Shown here: one piece after another, positions 8,992-16,621 of the stretch | How positions within the stretch are numbered: position 1 is the stretch's first letter | Layout: the number at the start of each line of letters is the position of its first letter | Assembly (NCBI RefSeq): GCF_003852895.1 | Contig: NZ_QUSW01000001.1 | Coordinates: 1,054,001 to 1,118,000 of the forward strand | Source: Rhizobacter terrae | GTDB taxonomy: Bacteria > Pseudomonadota > Gammaproteobacteria > Burkholderiales > Burkholderiaceae_C | Length of the DNA stretch: 64,000 bases | Direction of reading: 5' to 3' | Program-made: the position numbers and the translations under genes | The notes under the pieces: model-generated | The model's database searches: none | Told to the model about the DNA's origin: nothing | The model's input: the letters and a program-made list of their open reading frames with translations, nothing else

Positions 8992-9654
8992 ATGGCAACG
9001 CAGGCCAAGAAACCGCGGCGTACCGCTGAGCGCATCCTCGAGGTCACGCTGGACCTCTTCAACCGGTTCGGCGAGCCCAACGTCTCCACGACCCTGATTT
9101 CCGCCGAGCTCAACATCAGCCCGGGCAACCTGTACTACCACTACCCGGCCAAGGACGAGCTGATCAACAGCCTGTTCGACCGCTACGAGCGCTCGCTCAA
9201 CGAGCTGCTGCACGCGGCGGACAACGTGCGCAACGTGGAGGACGCGTGGCTGTTCTTCCACATGATGTTCGAGCTGATCTGGCAATACCGCTTCCTGTAC
9301 CGCGACCTGAACGACCTGCTGTCGAAGAACCGTCGCCTGGAGACGCACTTCCAGTTCGTGCTGAAGAACAAGTCGCGCGCAGTGCAAAGCGTGCTCGACG
9401 GCCTGGCCCGAGGCAGCGCGATGCGCATGGATTCGCGCGAGGCCGAACCGGTGGCCACCTCGATGGTGGTGGTGCTGACCTACTGGCTGAGCTACGAATA
9501 CGTGCGAGATCCGCGCAAGGCGCTGGAACCCGAGAGCGCCGGCGCCGCCTTGCTGCGCGGTGCCTTCCACGTGCTGAGCCTGCTCATGCCTTACCTTGAA
9601 CCGGCCCAGAAGGAGCACCTGCTCGGCTTGGTCGGCAACTACAACAGAACCTGA
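8992..9654 (+). CDS. TetR/AcrR family transcriptional regulator
   Basis: DNA-binding repressor of 220 residues. The N-terminal helix-turn-helix is clear: RILEVTLDLFNRFGEPNVSTTLISAELNIS, then GNLYYHYPAKDELINSLFDRYE. The rest is a helical ligand-binding domain with no informative motif. The 122 bases before it separate it from the divergent ABC exporter operon, the usual arrangement when a TetR protein controls its neighbour. The TPR gene starts 17 bases after its stop and is probably in the same transcript. Effector unknown. Confidence 0.85.
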   Translation: MATQAKKPRRTAERILEVTLDLFNRFGEPNVSTTLISAELNISPGNLYYHYPAKDELINSLFDRYERSLNELLHAADNVRNVEDAWLFFHMMFELIWQYRFLYRDLNDLLSKNRRLETHFQFVLKNKSRAVQSVLDGLARGSAMRMDSREAEPVATSMVVVLTYWLSYEYVRDPRKALEPESAGAALLRGAFHVLSLLMPYLEPAQKEHLLGLVGNYNRT

Positions 9655-9671
9655 ACCCCGGAGAACCTGTC

Positions 9672-10445
9672 ATGGCCAAATGGACTGCCTTCCCCTACGA
9701 CGCGGACGACTACACCTATGACGCCGCCGCGCTGAAGAAGAACTGGGCGCGGCTGCACGCCGGTGACGCCGAGCCCCTGCCCAAGGACGAGAAGGTGCTG
9801 GCCGCCTGGGCGCTGTTCCATGCGGGCGACTTCCAGAAGGCGACCGAGGCAGGCCTGAAGGCGGGTGGCGCAGGCATCACGGTCGCGAACAAGGCCCAGT
9901 CCATCTACGCCAACTACCTGGAAAAGAGCGAGAAGACCAAGCTCGCGATGTTCATGGAAGTCGCCGAGCGTGCTGAAGCGCAGGCTGCGGAAGACCCCAA
10001 GAACGCCAACGCGCACTACTTCATGGCCTATGCGCTGGGCCGCTACAGCCAGGGCATCAGCGTGGCCAAGGCACTGGCCCAGGGACTCGGCGGCAAGGTC
10101 AAGGGCGCGCTGGAAACCGCCATCAAGCTGCAGCCTAAGCATGCGGATGCGCACATCGCGCTGGGCGCCTTCCATGCAGAGGTGATCGACAAGGTCGGCT
10201 CGCTGCTGGGACGCACCCAGGGCGCCAGCAAGGACACGGGCCTGTCGATGTACAAGCAGGCCTTGAAGCTGAATCCTTCATCGGCCATCGCGATGGTCGA
10301 GTACGCGAATGGGCTTGTCATGCTTGAAGGCGACAAGAAGATGAAGGAAGCTGAGAAGCTCTACGCACAGGCTGCTGAATGCGAGGCCAAGGATGCCATG
10401 GAGCGGCTCGATGTGGAGATGGCGAAGGCTGAACTCGAGGAATGA
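9672..10445 (+). CDS. TPR-repeat protein of unknown function
   Basis: Soluble-looking protein of 257 residues without signal peptide or membrane segment. The N-terminus KWTAFPYDADDYTYDAAALKK is followed by TPR-like helices, for example KVLAAWALFHAGDFQKATEAGL, ALETAIKLQPKHADAHIALGAFHAE and MYKQALKLNPSSAIAMVEYANGL. These suggest a protein-protein scaffold. A GGAGAA ribosome site precedes the ATG. It follows the tetR-type gene closely and is convergent with the wax ester synthase gene across the repeat region. I recognise it only as a conserved hypothetical protein; no specific role can be given. Confidence 0.7.
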   Translation: MAKWTAFPYDADDYTYDAAALKKNWARLHAGDAEPLPKDEKVLAAWALFHAGDFQKATEAGLKAGGAGITVANKAQSIYANYLEKSEKTKLAMFMEVAERAEAQAAEDPKNANAHYFMAYALGRYSQGISVAKALAQGLGGKVKGALETAIKLQPKHADAHIALGAFHAEVIDKVGSLLGRTQGASKDTGLSMYKQALKLNPSSAIAMVEYANGLVMLEGDKKMKEAEKLYAQAAECEAKDAMERLDVEMAKAELEE

Positions 10446-10467
10446 GCTGACGCCTCGATCGGGTGGT

Positions 10468-10784
10468 GCAAAGGCGTGGGTGGGCTGGCTGGGGCGCGCG
10501 GCGGAAGCGGTCGGCCGTTGGCCGACTCCGCTGCGGTGCTCGGGCTTGTGGTCCGGCGAGAAACTCGCTTCAGGCCCCTGCGGTGCCTTGCGCTCAAACA
10601 GTCTCGCCGAGCATGAGGACGAAGCGCGCTTCGCGCGCGACCACAAGCCCTGGCCTTGCAGGCCGCGCCGGGCCAAGGCCCGGCCGTTCGCAAGGCACAA
10701 GAGGTCCACTGGACCTCTTGTGTCCGTGCTCACCTCCTCGCCGCTTCCTGATGCGCGCCCCAGCCAGCCCACCCACGCCTTTGC
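10468..10784. repeat. Inverted repeat unit A with perfect 32-base arms
   Basis: Positions 10468-10499 are the exact reverse complement of 10753-10784 (32 bases), and similarity continues inward for roughly ten more bases with small gaps. Inside lie a second inverted pair, GGGCTTGTGGTC near 10542-10553 with GACCACAAGCCC near 10639-10650, and the palindrome at 10696-10722. An RNA copy from either strand could fold into a long branched stem. The form fits a repetitive extragenic element rather than a simple terminator. Confidence 0.8.
10696..10722. repeat. Perfect 13-base palindrome with one-base centre
   Basis: The sequence CACAAGAGGTCCA is followed by one C and then its exact reverse complement, giving a 27-base near-perfect palindrome. 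It lies inside inverted-repeat unit A. It could be a strong cruciform or RNA hairpin or a dimeric protein site; there is no T-run to make it a classical terminator. Confidence 0.75.
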
Positions 10785-10831
10785 TGTTGCAGCACTTGGT
10801 TTTCTCGTCGAGCACCCCCACCGGTTGTTGA

Positions 10832-11062
10832 GCGGCAGGCGGCATGGGCCAGGGGCTGCGTCTGTGGCGGCGAGCAGCGCAGCACCGAGGGGTGGCGTGC
10901 GCAGCACGCTTCGTCCTCATACTTGCCTCGGCTGTTTGACCGCAGCGCACCGCAGGGGCGCGTAGGGAGTTCCGAGGCACACCCCTCGGTGCGAGCAGCA
11001 CAGCGCAGTCGGCCGCAGGCCGACCGCCACAGCCGCAGCCCCTGGCCCATGCCGCCTGCCGC
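10832..11062. repeat. Inverted repeat unit B with perfect 29-base arms
   Basis: Positions 10832-10860 are the exact reverse complement of 11034-11062. Further inward, CTGTGGCGG pairs with CCGCCACAG, and CACCGAGGGGTG near 10882-10893 pairs with CACCCCTCGGTG near 10978-10989. The core between them resembles the core of unit A in opposite orientation. The arms of A and B differ from each other. Confidence 0.75.
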
Positions 11063-11096
11063 GGCCCCACCCAACAGAGGCGAAAGAAAAGCAGCG

Positions 11097-12530
11097 CTAA
11101 GCCGCCTCGCCCCAAGGCAGCATCAGCGTGACCATCAGCAGCTTCTCGAACTCCGGTTCGAACCGGTCGATGATCTGCTGAGGCTTCGGGCACAGCTTTT
11201 CGTCGGTGATCAACCCGAACTGCACGCCGCCGCCGTACGAGAGGATGCTCACACCCATGCCGATGTCGCCCGATTGCGGCACCCAGAACATCGTCTGGCG
11301 AAGGGTCGAGCCGCAGAACTTCAGCGGCTTGGCCGGACCCGGCACGTTGGTCATCACCGCCGTGGCCTTCTTGGCGAACATGTTGAGCAGCGCATCCTGC
11401 ACCGGCTTGATCAGCAGCCCTGCCACTGACAGAACGGCGAAGGCCAGCACCGGCTGGTAGCTGCCCTTGAGTTCGTTCATGCGGGCCCGGACGGCGTAGA
11501 CGCGCTCGATGGGGTTGCTGATGCCGATGGGCAGCACCAGCGGCACCAGGCCGAAGCGGTTGCCGAGCTGGTAGGCCTTCTCCAGCGGCCGAAGGTTCAC
11601 CGGCACCATCGCGCGGATTTCCTTGCCGTCGGGGTCCTCGCCCCGGTCACGCAGGTACTCGCCGATGGCACCGGCCACGCAGGCCAGCAGCACGTCGTTG
11701 ACGGAGCAGTTCAGCGCCTTGCCCACGGCCTTCACATGGTCCAGCGCGAGGGGCTCGCCCCAGGCCACGGTCTTCTTGCCGATGGGCTTTCCCTTGAGCT
11801 GCGTGGCCGAGTCGTCGGGCATCAGCGCCATGGAGGCCACGTCGCTCACCACCTGGTAGCCGGTGCGCGCCATGTCCATCGAGCCGAAGAGCGGCTGGTA
11901 CGGATTGGCCAGCACCTCCATGGACTTGGCCACGCCGCTGCCATACATGCCAATGGCCTTGGTCGTGAGGTCGGTGAAGGGTTTGACCACGGCATCGGTG
12001 AGCCAGTCGCGGTCGGTGTCTTCGTCGGCCTTGCGGGCGCGACGCTCGGGCGGGTCCATGCCGCCGTCAGTGATCGAAAGCATCACCGAGATCAGCGCGA
12101 TGCCGTCGGCGATGCAGTGATGCACACGGGCGATGAGCGCGCTGCCGCCCTCGTAGCCGTCGATGAGGTGGAACTGCCACAACGGCCGTGCCGGGTCCAG
12201 CGGCTGCATCGACAAGTCGCCCACGAACTCCTGCAAGGCGGCACGCTCGCTCTGCCCGCGGCGGCGCTTGAGGGTGTGCTTCACGATGTGGTGGCCGACG
12301 TCGAAGTCCTCGTCATCGACCCAGCTCGCACCCATGGAATCCTCAACCACCTTCTGCTTGAAGCGGCCGTACTTGAGCAGCTTGTCGCTCACGCGCTCGG
12401 CCAGCGCCTCGTAGGTGATGCCCGGCTGAAGCAGCCACACGCCCACGATCATCATCAGGTTGACGTCGTTGTCCATCCGCAACCAGGCGGTGTCCACACG
12501 TGACATGCGCTCGGTGGCGGCTGCAGGCAT
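11097..12530 (-). CDS. Wax ester synthase / diacylglycerol acyltransferase (WS/DGAT)
   Basis: Acyltransferase that joins acyl-CoA to fatty alcohols or diacylglycerol to make storage wax esters or triacylglycerols. The 477 residues match the family. The catalytic motif HHxxxDG reads HHCIADG at residues 137-143. Other family signatures are the N-terminal RMSRVDTAWLRMD, PLDPARPLWQFHLIDG, NDVLLACVAGAIGEYLRDRGE and the C-terminal SILSYGGGVQFGLITDEKLCP. The ATG at 12530 gives the standard N-terminus. It is divergent from the acyl-CoA-binding protein gene 97 bases away, and a PHA granule gene lies beyond that, which points to carbon storage. Confidence 0.92.
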   Translation of the reverse strand: MPAAATERMSRVDTAWLRMDNDVNLMMIVGVWLLQPGITYEALAERVSDKLLKYGRFKQKVVEDSMGASWVDDEDFDVGHHIVKHTLKRRRGQSERAALQEFVGDLSMQPLDPARPLWQFHLIDGYEGGSALIARVHHCIADGIALISVMLSITDGGMDPPERRARKADEDTDRDWLTDAVVKPFTDLTTKAIGMYGSGVAKSMEVLANPYQPLFGSMDMARTGYQVVSDVASMALMPDDSATQLKGKPIGKKTVAWGEPLALDHVKAVGKALNCSVNDVLLACVAGAIGEYLRDRGEDPDGKEIRAMVPVNLRPLEKAYQLGNRFGLVPLVLPIGISNPIERVYAVRARMNELKGSYQPVLAFAVLSVAGLLIKPVQDALLNMFAKKATAVMTNVPGPAKPLKFCGSTLRQTMFWVPQSGDIGMGVSILSYGGGVQFGLITDEKLCPKPQQIIDRFEPEFEKLLMVTLMLPWGEAA

Positions 12531-12627
12531 GGGGAGTCTCCTCTAAGGCATTGGTGTGTGGCGGGCCGCGTTGCTGGGTAACATCCGGCCCGGTCTATCG
12601 CCGATTTTTACCTACTGGAGACGCAGC

Positions 12628-12882
12628 ATGGCTGACTTGAAGGCCCAATTCGAACAAGCAGTGGCTGATTCGAAGAAGCTGTCGGAAAAGCCCGACAACA
12701 TGACGCTTCTGAAAATCTACGCCCTCTACAAGCAAGCCAGCGCAGGCGACGTGGAAGGCAAGCGTCCCGGGTTCACCGACATGGTGGGCCGCGCCAAGTT
12801 CGACGCCTGGGCGGAGCTCAAAGGCAAGACTGGCGACGAAGCCATGCAGGAATACGTCGACCTCATCGAATCCCTGAAATAA
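12628..12882 (+). CDS. Acyl-CoA-binding protein (ACBP)
   Basis: Small cytoplasmic acyl-CoA carrier, 84 residues, the normal ACBP length. The fold signature is plain: FEQAVADSKKLSEKP, LLKIYALYKQASAGDV, and RPGFTDMVGRAKFDAWAELKG, which include the Tyr and Lys residues that hold the CoA moiety in known ACBPs. Start at the ATG at 12628, preceded by GGAG with suitable spacing; an upstream in-frame start adds unrelated sequence. ACBPs are common in eukaryotes but patchy in bacteria. Divergent placement beside a wax ester synthase/DGAT suggests it supplies acyl-CoA to neutral-lipid synthesis; that link is inference. Confidence 0.93.
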   Translation: MADLKAQFEQAVADSKKLSEKPDNMTLLKIYALYKQASAGDVEGKRPGFTDMVGRAKFDAWAELKGKTGDEAMQEYVDLIESLK

Positions 12883-12928
12883 CGGCCCCCCAGTCGCTGG
12901 CGCTCCTGCCCCCGAGGGGCGCCACCCA

Positions 12929-12952
12929 GCGGGCTGGCAAAGCCAGTCCCGC
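12929..12952. terminator. Hairpin between convergent genes
   Basis: GCGGGCTGGC, an AAA loop and GCCAGTCCCGC form a ten-pair stem with one bulged T. It lies between the convergent ACBP and PHA-protein genes. A smaller GCCCC-CGA-GGGGC hairpin precedes it. There is no T-run, so a terminator role is tentative; it may instead be another extragenic repeat. Confidence 0.4.
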
Positions 12953-12998
12953 GGGCGTTGCTGGATGAGCGCGTCGCTGCGCTCGCTTTTGCTTTGCC

Positions 12999-13331
12999 CT
13001 ACTTTTTTGCGGCCTTTTTCGCCGGCGCCTTCTTGGGCTTGTTGCTCACCAGCAGCTCGTCCAGGTTGCGTTCGATCTCCGACTCGATGGTCTTGCTGAA
13101 GGCCCCGAGCAGGAAGCCCAGCTTCGCGTCGAGTTCGAAGCGGTCGGCGGCCACCAGCAGCTGGCCCTTTACCCCGGGTCGGGTGAATTCGACCGTGTCC
13201 GTCTCATCGCCCTCGATGACGGTGCATTCCATGTCGAACTTCTTCTCCACCTCCTCGGCCCACTGCCAGGCGACTTCGCGTGCCTTGGCCAGGCCCAGCT
13301 TGTGGTTGCGGTGGATGCGGATGTCGGGCAT
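12999..13331 (-). CDS. Polyhydroxyalkanoic acid system family protein
   Basis: Small protein of 110 residues of the family usually annotated as PHA granule-associated or PHA system protein (PHA_gran_rgn type). The recognisable core runs from IRIHRNHKLGLAKAREVAWQWAEEVEKKF through FTRPGVKGQLLVAADRFELDAKLGFLLGAF. The C-terminus is a Lys/Ala tail (KPKKAPAKKAAKK), like the basic tails of granule- or DNA-binding phasin-type proteins. It starts three bases after the stop of the aminopeptidase gene and is probably the last gene of that transcript. The function in granule biology is family knowledge, not visible here. Confidence 0.8.
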   Translation of the reverse strand: MPDIRIHRNHKLGLAKAREVAWQWAEEVEKKFDMECTVIEGDETDTVEFTRPGVKGQLLVAADRFELDAKLGFLLGAFSKTIESEIERNLDELLVSNKPKKAPAKKAAKK

Positions 13332-13334
13332 GGA

Positions 13335-14423
13335 TCAGTCTCCTTGGCGCAGCGCGGCGCGGCGTTCGTTCTTGGGCAGCTTGGCCAGGCGCTTGACCTC
13401 CGCATAGAAGCGGGGAAAGTCGCGCCCCTCGCGCTCGAACAGACGCTCGAAGTCGGGCACCAGTTCGTTGTAGGCGGCCAGCACGCCGAAGGCCGCATTG
13501 TTGGCGCGCGAGAACCAGCCGTCATACCCTGAAAACCCGCCCCAGCGCTGGGCCTTCATGGCAGCGTATTCGTCACGCAGCTCGACCATGATGGCCGCCT
13601 TGCGGGCACGCTTCTCGTCGTCGGTGGTGGAGCTCTTGTAGAGCGCGTCGAGCTTGTCACGGTACTTCTGCGTGATGACGCGGAAGTCCTGCCGCCGGGC
13701 GTCGTACTCGGCGTACTCCTGCCGGGCCTGCGCGGTGGACTTCTGCTCCAGCCAGCGCGTGCCGCCGATGCGCTCCACCGCGGTGGCGAACGATTCATTG
13801 AACTCGGTGTCGCCCGCGGCATACGCCACCTGGTGCGCGAGTTCATGGAAGATCAGCCGCGCCAGCTCGCCTTCGGGGTAGTGGATGAAGGTGCTGAGCA
13901 GCGGGTCGGAGAAGAAGTCGCCGGGCAAGGTGCCCAGCGTCGAATAAGCAGGCACGCCATAGACGCTGACTTCCAGCTTCTCGGCCCGCAGTTCCTCGGC
14001 AAAGGCATCGGCCCTCTGCCGATCGAAGTAGCCCCGGTAGCCGACGCAACCCACGACGGGGAAGCACCAGGTCTTCAGCGTGAGGCTCAGCTCCCGCGCG
14101 GCCACCACGTTCCAAACCGCTGCAGGCCGGTGCAGGTCGGCATAGCGGCGGTAGCTCGCGTTGTCGGGCAGCTTCAGCTCGGTCACGGCGTAGTCGCGGA
14201 TGCGTTGCGTCAGCGCCAGCCGTTCCTTGAGCTCAGGCTTGGCCTCCTCGTCGCTCAGCCATTCCGGCACCGGCTTGGCGCTGCGCAGCAGGTCGAGGTG
14301 GCCGCCGACCGAATGCGCGTAGTAGCCCAGCGTGCTGCAGCCTGCCGTGAGGCACACCGTGCCCGCAGCCAGGGCCAGCGTGCCGACGATTCCGAGTCCT
14401 GCCATCAGCAGCCAGCGTCTCAC
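13335..14423 (-). CDS. Putative lipoprotein aminopeptidase (HExxH zinc peptidase, PF10023 type)
   Basis: Predicted lipid-anchored metallopeptidase of 362 residues. The GTG start at 14421-14423 overlaps the stop of the upstream gene as GTGA and gives MRRWLLMAGL, a proper signal peptide ending in lipobox LTAGC (Cys29). The ATG seven codons in would lose the basic n-region. HELAH at residues 193-197 is the zinc motif, and NESFATAVE (Glu210) supplies the likely third ligand. The family is annotated as putative aminopeptidase from weak homology; substrate unknown. It is coupled to the oxidoreductase gene upstream and to the PHA-system gene downstream. Confidence 0.8.
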   Translation of the reverse strand: MRRWLLMAGLGIVGTLALAAGTVCLTAGCSTLGYYAHSVGGHLDLLRSAKPVPEWLSDEEAKPELKERLALTQRIRDYAVTELKLPDNASYRRYADLHRPAAVWNVVAARELSLTLKTWCFPVVGCVGYRGYFDRQRADAFAEELRAEKLEVSVYGVPAYSTLGTLPGDFFSDPLLSTFIHYPEGELARLIFHELAHQVAYAAGDTEFNESFATAVERIGGTRWLEQKSTAQARQEYAEYDARRQDFRVITQKYRDKLDALYKSSTTDDEKRARKAAIMVELRDEYAAMKAQRWGGFSGYDGWFSRANNAAFGVLAAYNELVPDFERLFEREGRDFPRFYAEVKRLAKLPKNERRAALRQGD

Positions 14424-16468
14424 GTTGCAGCAGCAGCTGCCGGCCGGACCTCGACCAGGCAGTCGTAGAAGGACGGCGCACGGCCGATGTCGGTCAGGCG
14501 CTGGTGCGTCACCTCGTTCACGTTGGTGCCTCGCGCGCCCAGCTTGCGCCACCAGATGCCCAGCCCGTTGACCACGCCCGGCCGTGCGCGCTTGCTGTGC
14601 ACCGCCTTGCAGACATACTCGCCGCGGTCGTTGAACACGCGCACCTGCTGGCCATCGGCGATGCCGCGCGCACGCGCGTCCGCCTCGTGCATCTCCAGCA
14701 CCGGCTCGCCTTCGATGTCGCGCAGGCTCTGCACGTTGACGAAACTGGAGTTGAGGAAGTTGCGCGCCGGCGGCGAGATCATCGCCAGTGGATACCGGCC
14801 CGCCAGCTCGCTGCCGGGCGCTTCATAGTTGGGCACATGGTCCGGCACGCCGAAGAGGGGCGAGTCGATGATGCACTTGCCGCTGGGCGTGCGGAATTGG
14901 CCCTGCGCCAGCGGCGCATCGGGCAGCGGCAGCTTCACCCAATGCGATTCGCGCAGCGCATCGAAGCTCACGTCGCGGCTGAAGGCCACGCGGGCCATGG
15001 CTTCGTCGCTGTCCCTGAAGCAGGGCTCGTCGAAGCCCATGCGTTGCGCCAGTTCGCGGAACACCGCGGTGTTCGGCCGCGCCTCGCCCAGCGGCGCGAT
15101 GGCTGGCTCGTTGATGAGCGCGTAGCTGTGGCCGTAGCTGGTGTGCACGTCCAGGTGCTCGAGCTGTGTCGTCGCCGGCAGCACGTAATCGGCATGGTCG
15201 GCGGTGTCGGTCATGAACTGTTCGAGCACCACAGTGAAGAGGTCGTCGCGGCTGAAGCCCTTCACCACCTTGGGCGACTCCGGTGCGACGGCCACGGGGT
15301 TGCTGTTGTAGACGACGAGCGCCTCGATCTTCGGCCCGAACTCCGGAGAGGCTTCGCGCAGCAGGTCGTCGCCGATGGTGCTCATGTTGATGGTGCGGCA
15401 CTGGCGGCCCGCCATCAGGTCGGGCCGCTGCAAGGCCGCGCGATCCACCGGGAACCAGCCCGAGGCCGACAGCAGCATGCCGCCCGCCCTGTCGCGCCAG
15501 GCGCCGACCAGGCACGGCAGGATGGCCACCAGCCGCACCGCATTGCCGCCGCCGCGCACGCGCTGCATGCCGTAGTTCAGTCGAATGGCCGCGGGCTTGG
15601 CCGTCGCGTAGTCGCGCGCCAGGCCGCGAACCTCGTCGGCGCTGATGCCGCAGGTCTCGGCGGTGCGCTCCGGCGTCCACTGCAAGGCACGCTCGCGCAG
15701 CTTGGGCCAGCCTTCGGTGTACTGCTCGATGTAGTCGTGGTCAAGCCAGTCGTTCATGATCAGCTCGTGCATCAGGCCCAGCGCCAGCGCTCCATCCGTG
15801 CCCGGCAGGATGGCGATGTGCTGGTGGCACTTGTCCGCCGTCTCGGTCTTGCGCGGATCGATGCAAATGAGCTTCGCCCCATTGCGCTTGGCTGCCTGGG
15901 CGAAAGTCCAGAAGTGCAGGTTGGACGCGATGGAATTGCTGCCCCAGATGATGATGAGCTTGCTGTGCGCGAAGTTCTCCACATGCATGCCGATCTTGCC
16001 GCCGTAGGTGGCCGCCAGCGCCTCGCCACCCGCCGAGGCGCAGATGGTGCGGTCCAGCAGTGACGCGCCCAGCTTGTGGAAGAAGCGGCGGTCCATGCTC
16101 TCGCCTTGCAGCAGCCCCATCGTCCCGGCATAGCTGTAAGGCACGATGGCCTGCGGGTCGCGCGCGGCGATCGCCCTCAGCCGCGAGGCGATGTCGCTGA
16201 GCGCCGCGTCCCAGCTCACCCGCGCGAACTGCCCGCTGCCCTTGGGACCCACGCGCTTGAGGGGATGCAGCACGCGATCGGCTGAATAGGTGCGCTCGGG
16301 GTAGCGCGACACCTTCGTGCACAGCGCACCATGGGTGGGCGGATGGTCCGGGTGGCCCTGCACCTTGATCGCACGACCGTCTTGCACCGTCACACGGATC
16401 GCGCAGGTGTCGGGGCAATCGTGGGGACAGGCGGCCCGGACGGTCGTGACTGCAGTTGCTTCGTTCAT
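14420..16468 (-). CDS. Molybdopterin-dependent oxidoreductase (BisC/formate dehydrogenase-like)
   Basis: Cytoplasmic-looking member of the DMSO reductase superfamily, 682 residues, without a Tat signal. The N-terminus carries a [4Fe-4S] motif, CPHDCPDTC (Cys14, Cys18, Cys22) and Cys50 in GALCTKV. Cofactor-binding stretches include IIIWGSNSIASNLHFW, CIDPRKTETADKCHQHIAILPGTDGALALGLMH, and the C-terminal molydopterin-binding domain with QVRVFNDRGEYVCKA. I start at the ATG at 16468 because family similarity begins at RAACPHDCPDTC; the open frame runs further but is antisense to the next gene. No electron-transfer subunit or dedicated chaperone gene is adjacent. The substrate cannot be told. Confidence 0.85.
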   Translation of the reverse strand: MNEATAVTTVRAACPHDCPDTCAIRVTVQDGRAIKVQGHPDHPPTHGALCTKVSRYPERTYSADRVLHPLKRVGPKGSGQFARVSWDAALSDIASRLRAIAARDPQAIVPYSYAGTMGLLQGESMDRRFFHKLGASLLDRTICASAGGEALAATYGGKIGMHVENFAHSKLIIIWGSNSIASNLHFWTFAQAAKRNGAKLICIDPRKTETADKCHQHIAILPGTDGALALGLMHELIMNDWLDHDYIEQYTEGWPKLRERALQWTPERTAETCGISADEVRGLARDYATAKPAAIRLNYGMQRVRGGGNAVRLVAILPCLVGAWRDRAGGMLLSASGWFPVDRAALQRPDLMAGRQCRTINMSTIGDDLLREASPEFGPKIEALVVYNSNPVAVAPESPKVVKGFSRDDLFTVVLEQFMTDTADHADYVLPATTQLEHLDVHTSYGHSYALINEPAIAPLGEARPNTAVFRELAQRMGFDEPCFRDSDEAMARVAFSRDVSFDALRESHWVKLPLPDAPLAQGQFRTPSGKCIIDSPLFGVPDHVPNYEAPGSELAGRYPLAMISPPARNFLNSSFVNVQSLRDIEGEPVLEMHEADARARGIADGQQVRVFNDRGEYVCKAVHSKRARPGVVNGLGIWWRKLGARGTNVNEVTHQRLTDIGRAPSFYDCLVEVRPAAAAAT

Positions 16469-16621
16469 CTGGCAACTATTGCACAACCCTTGGTGCGTCA
16501 TGCGCTCAGGGGCCGGCCGGACGGCACGAGCCGCGTCTATGCTTGAAAACCCTAGGCATGGCATGGCGGACGAGGGGCGTCCTGGCCGTGCCTGTATCTG
16601 TTGGGGCAGGAGGAAAGAACA

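Larger units (their letters stand above)
10446..11096. repeat. Gene-free region of nested inverted repeats between convergent genes
   Basis: This 651-base stretch between the convergent TPR and wax ester synthase genes holds no credible gene. It consists of two inverted-repeat units described separately. The inner parts of the two units resemble each other in opposite orientation: 10560-10630 and the reverse complement of 10900-10972 share CCCCTGCGGTG, TCAAACAG and ATGAGGACGAAGCG. The whole therefore looks like two copies of one repeat family inserted head to head. Open frames here are Arg/Pro/Ala-rich and unconvincing. Confidence 0.75.

Noticed and set aside
10463-11193. Several small open frames in the inverted-repeat region
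   Set aside because: They are rich in Arg, Pro and Ala, occur in several frames of the same repeats and lack ribosome sites; the repeat explains them.
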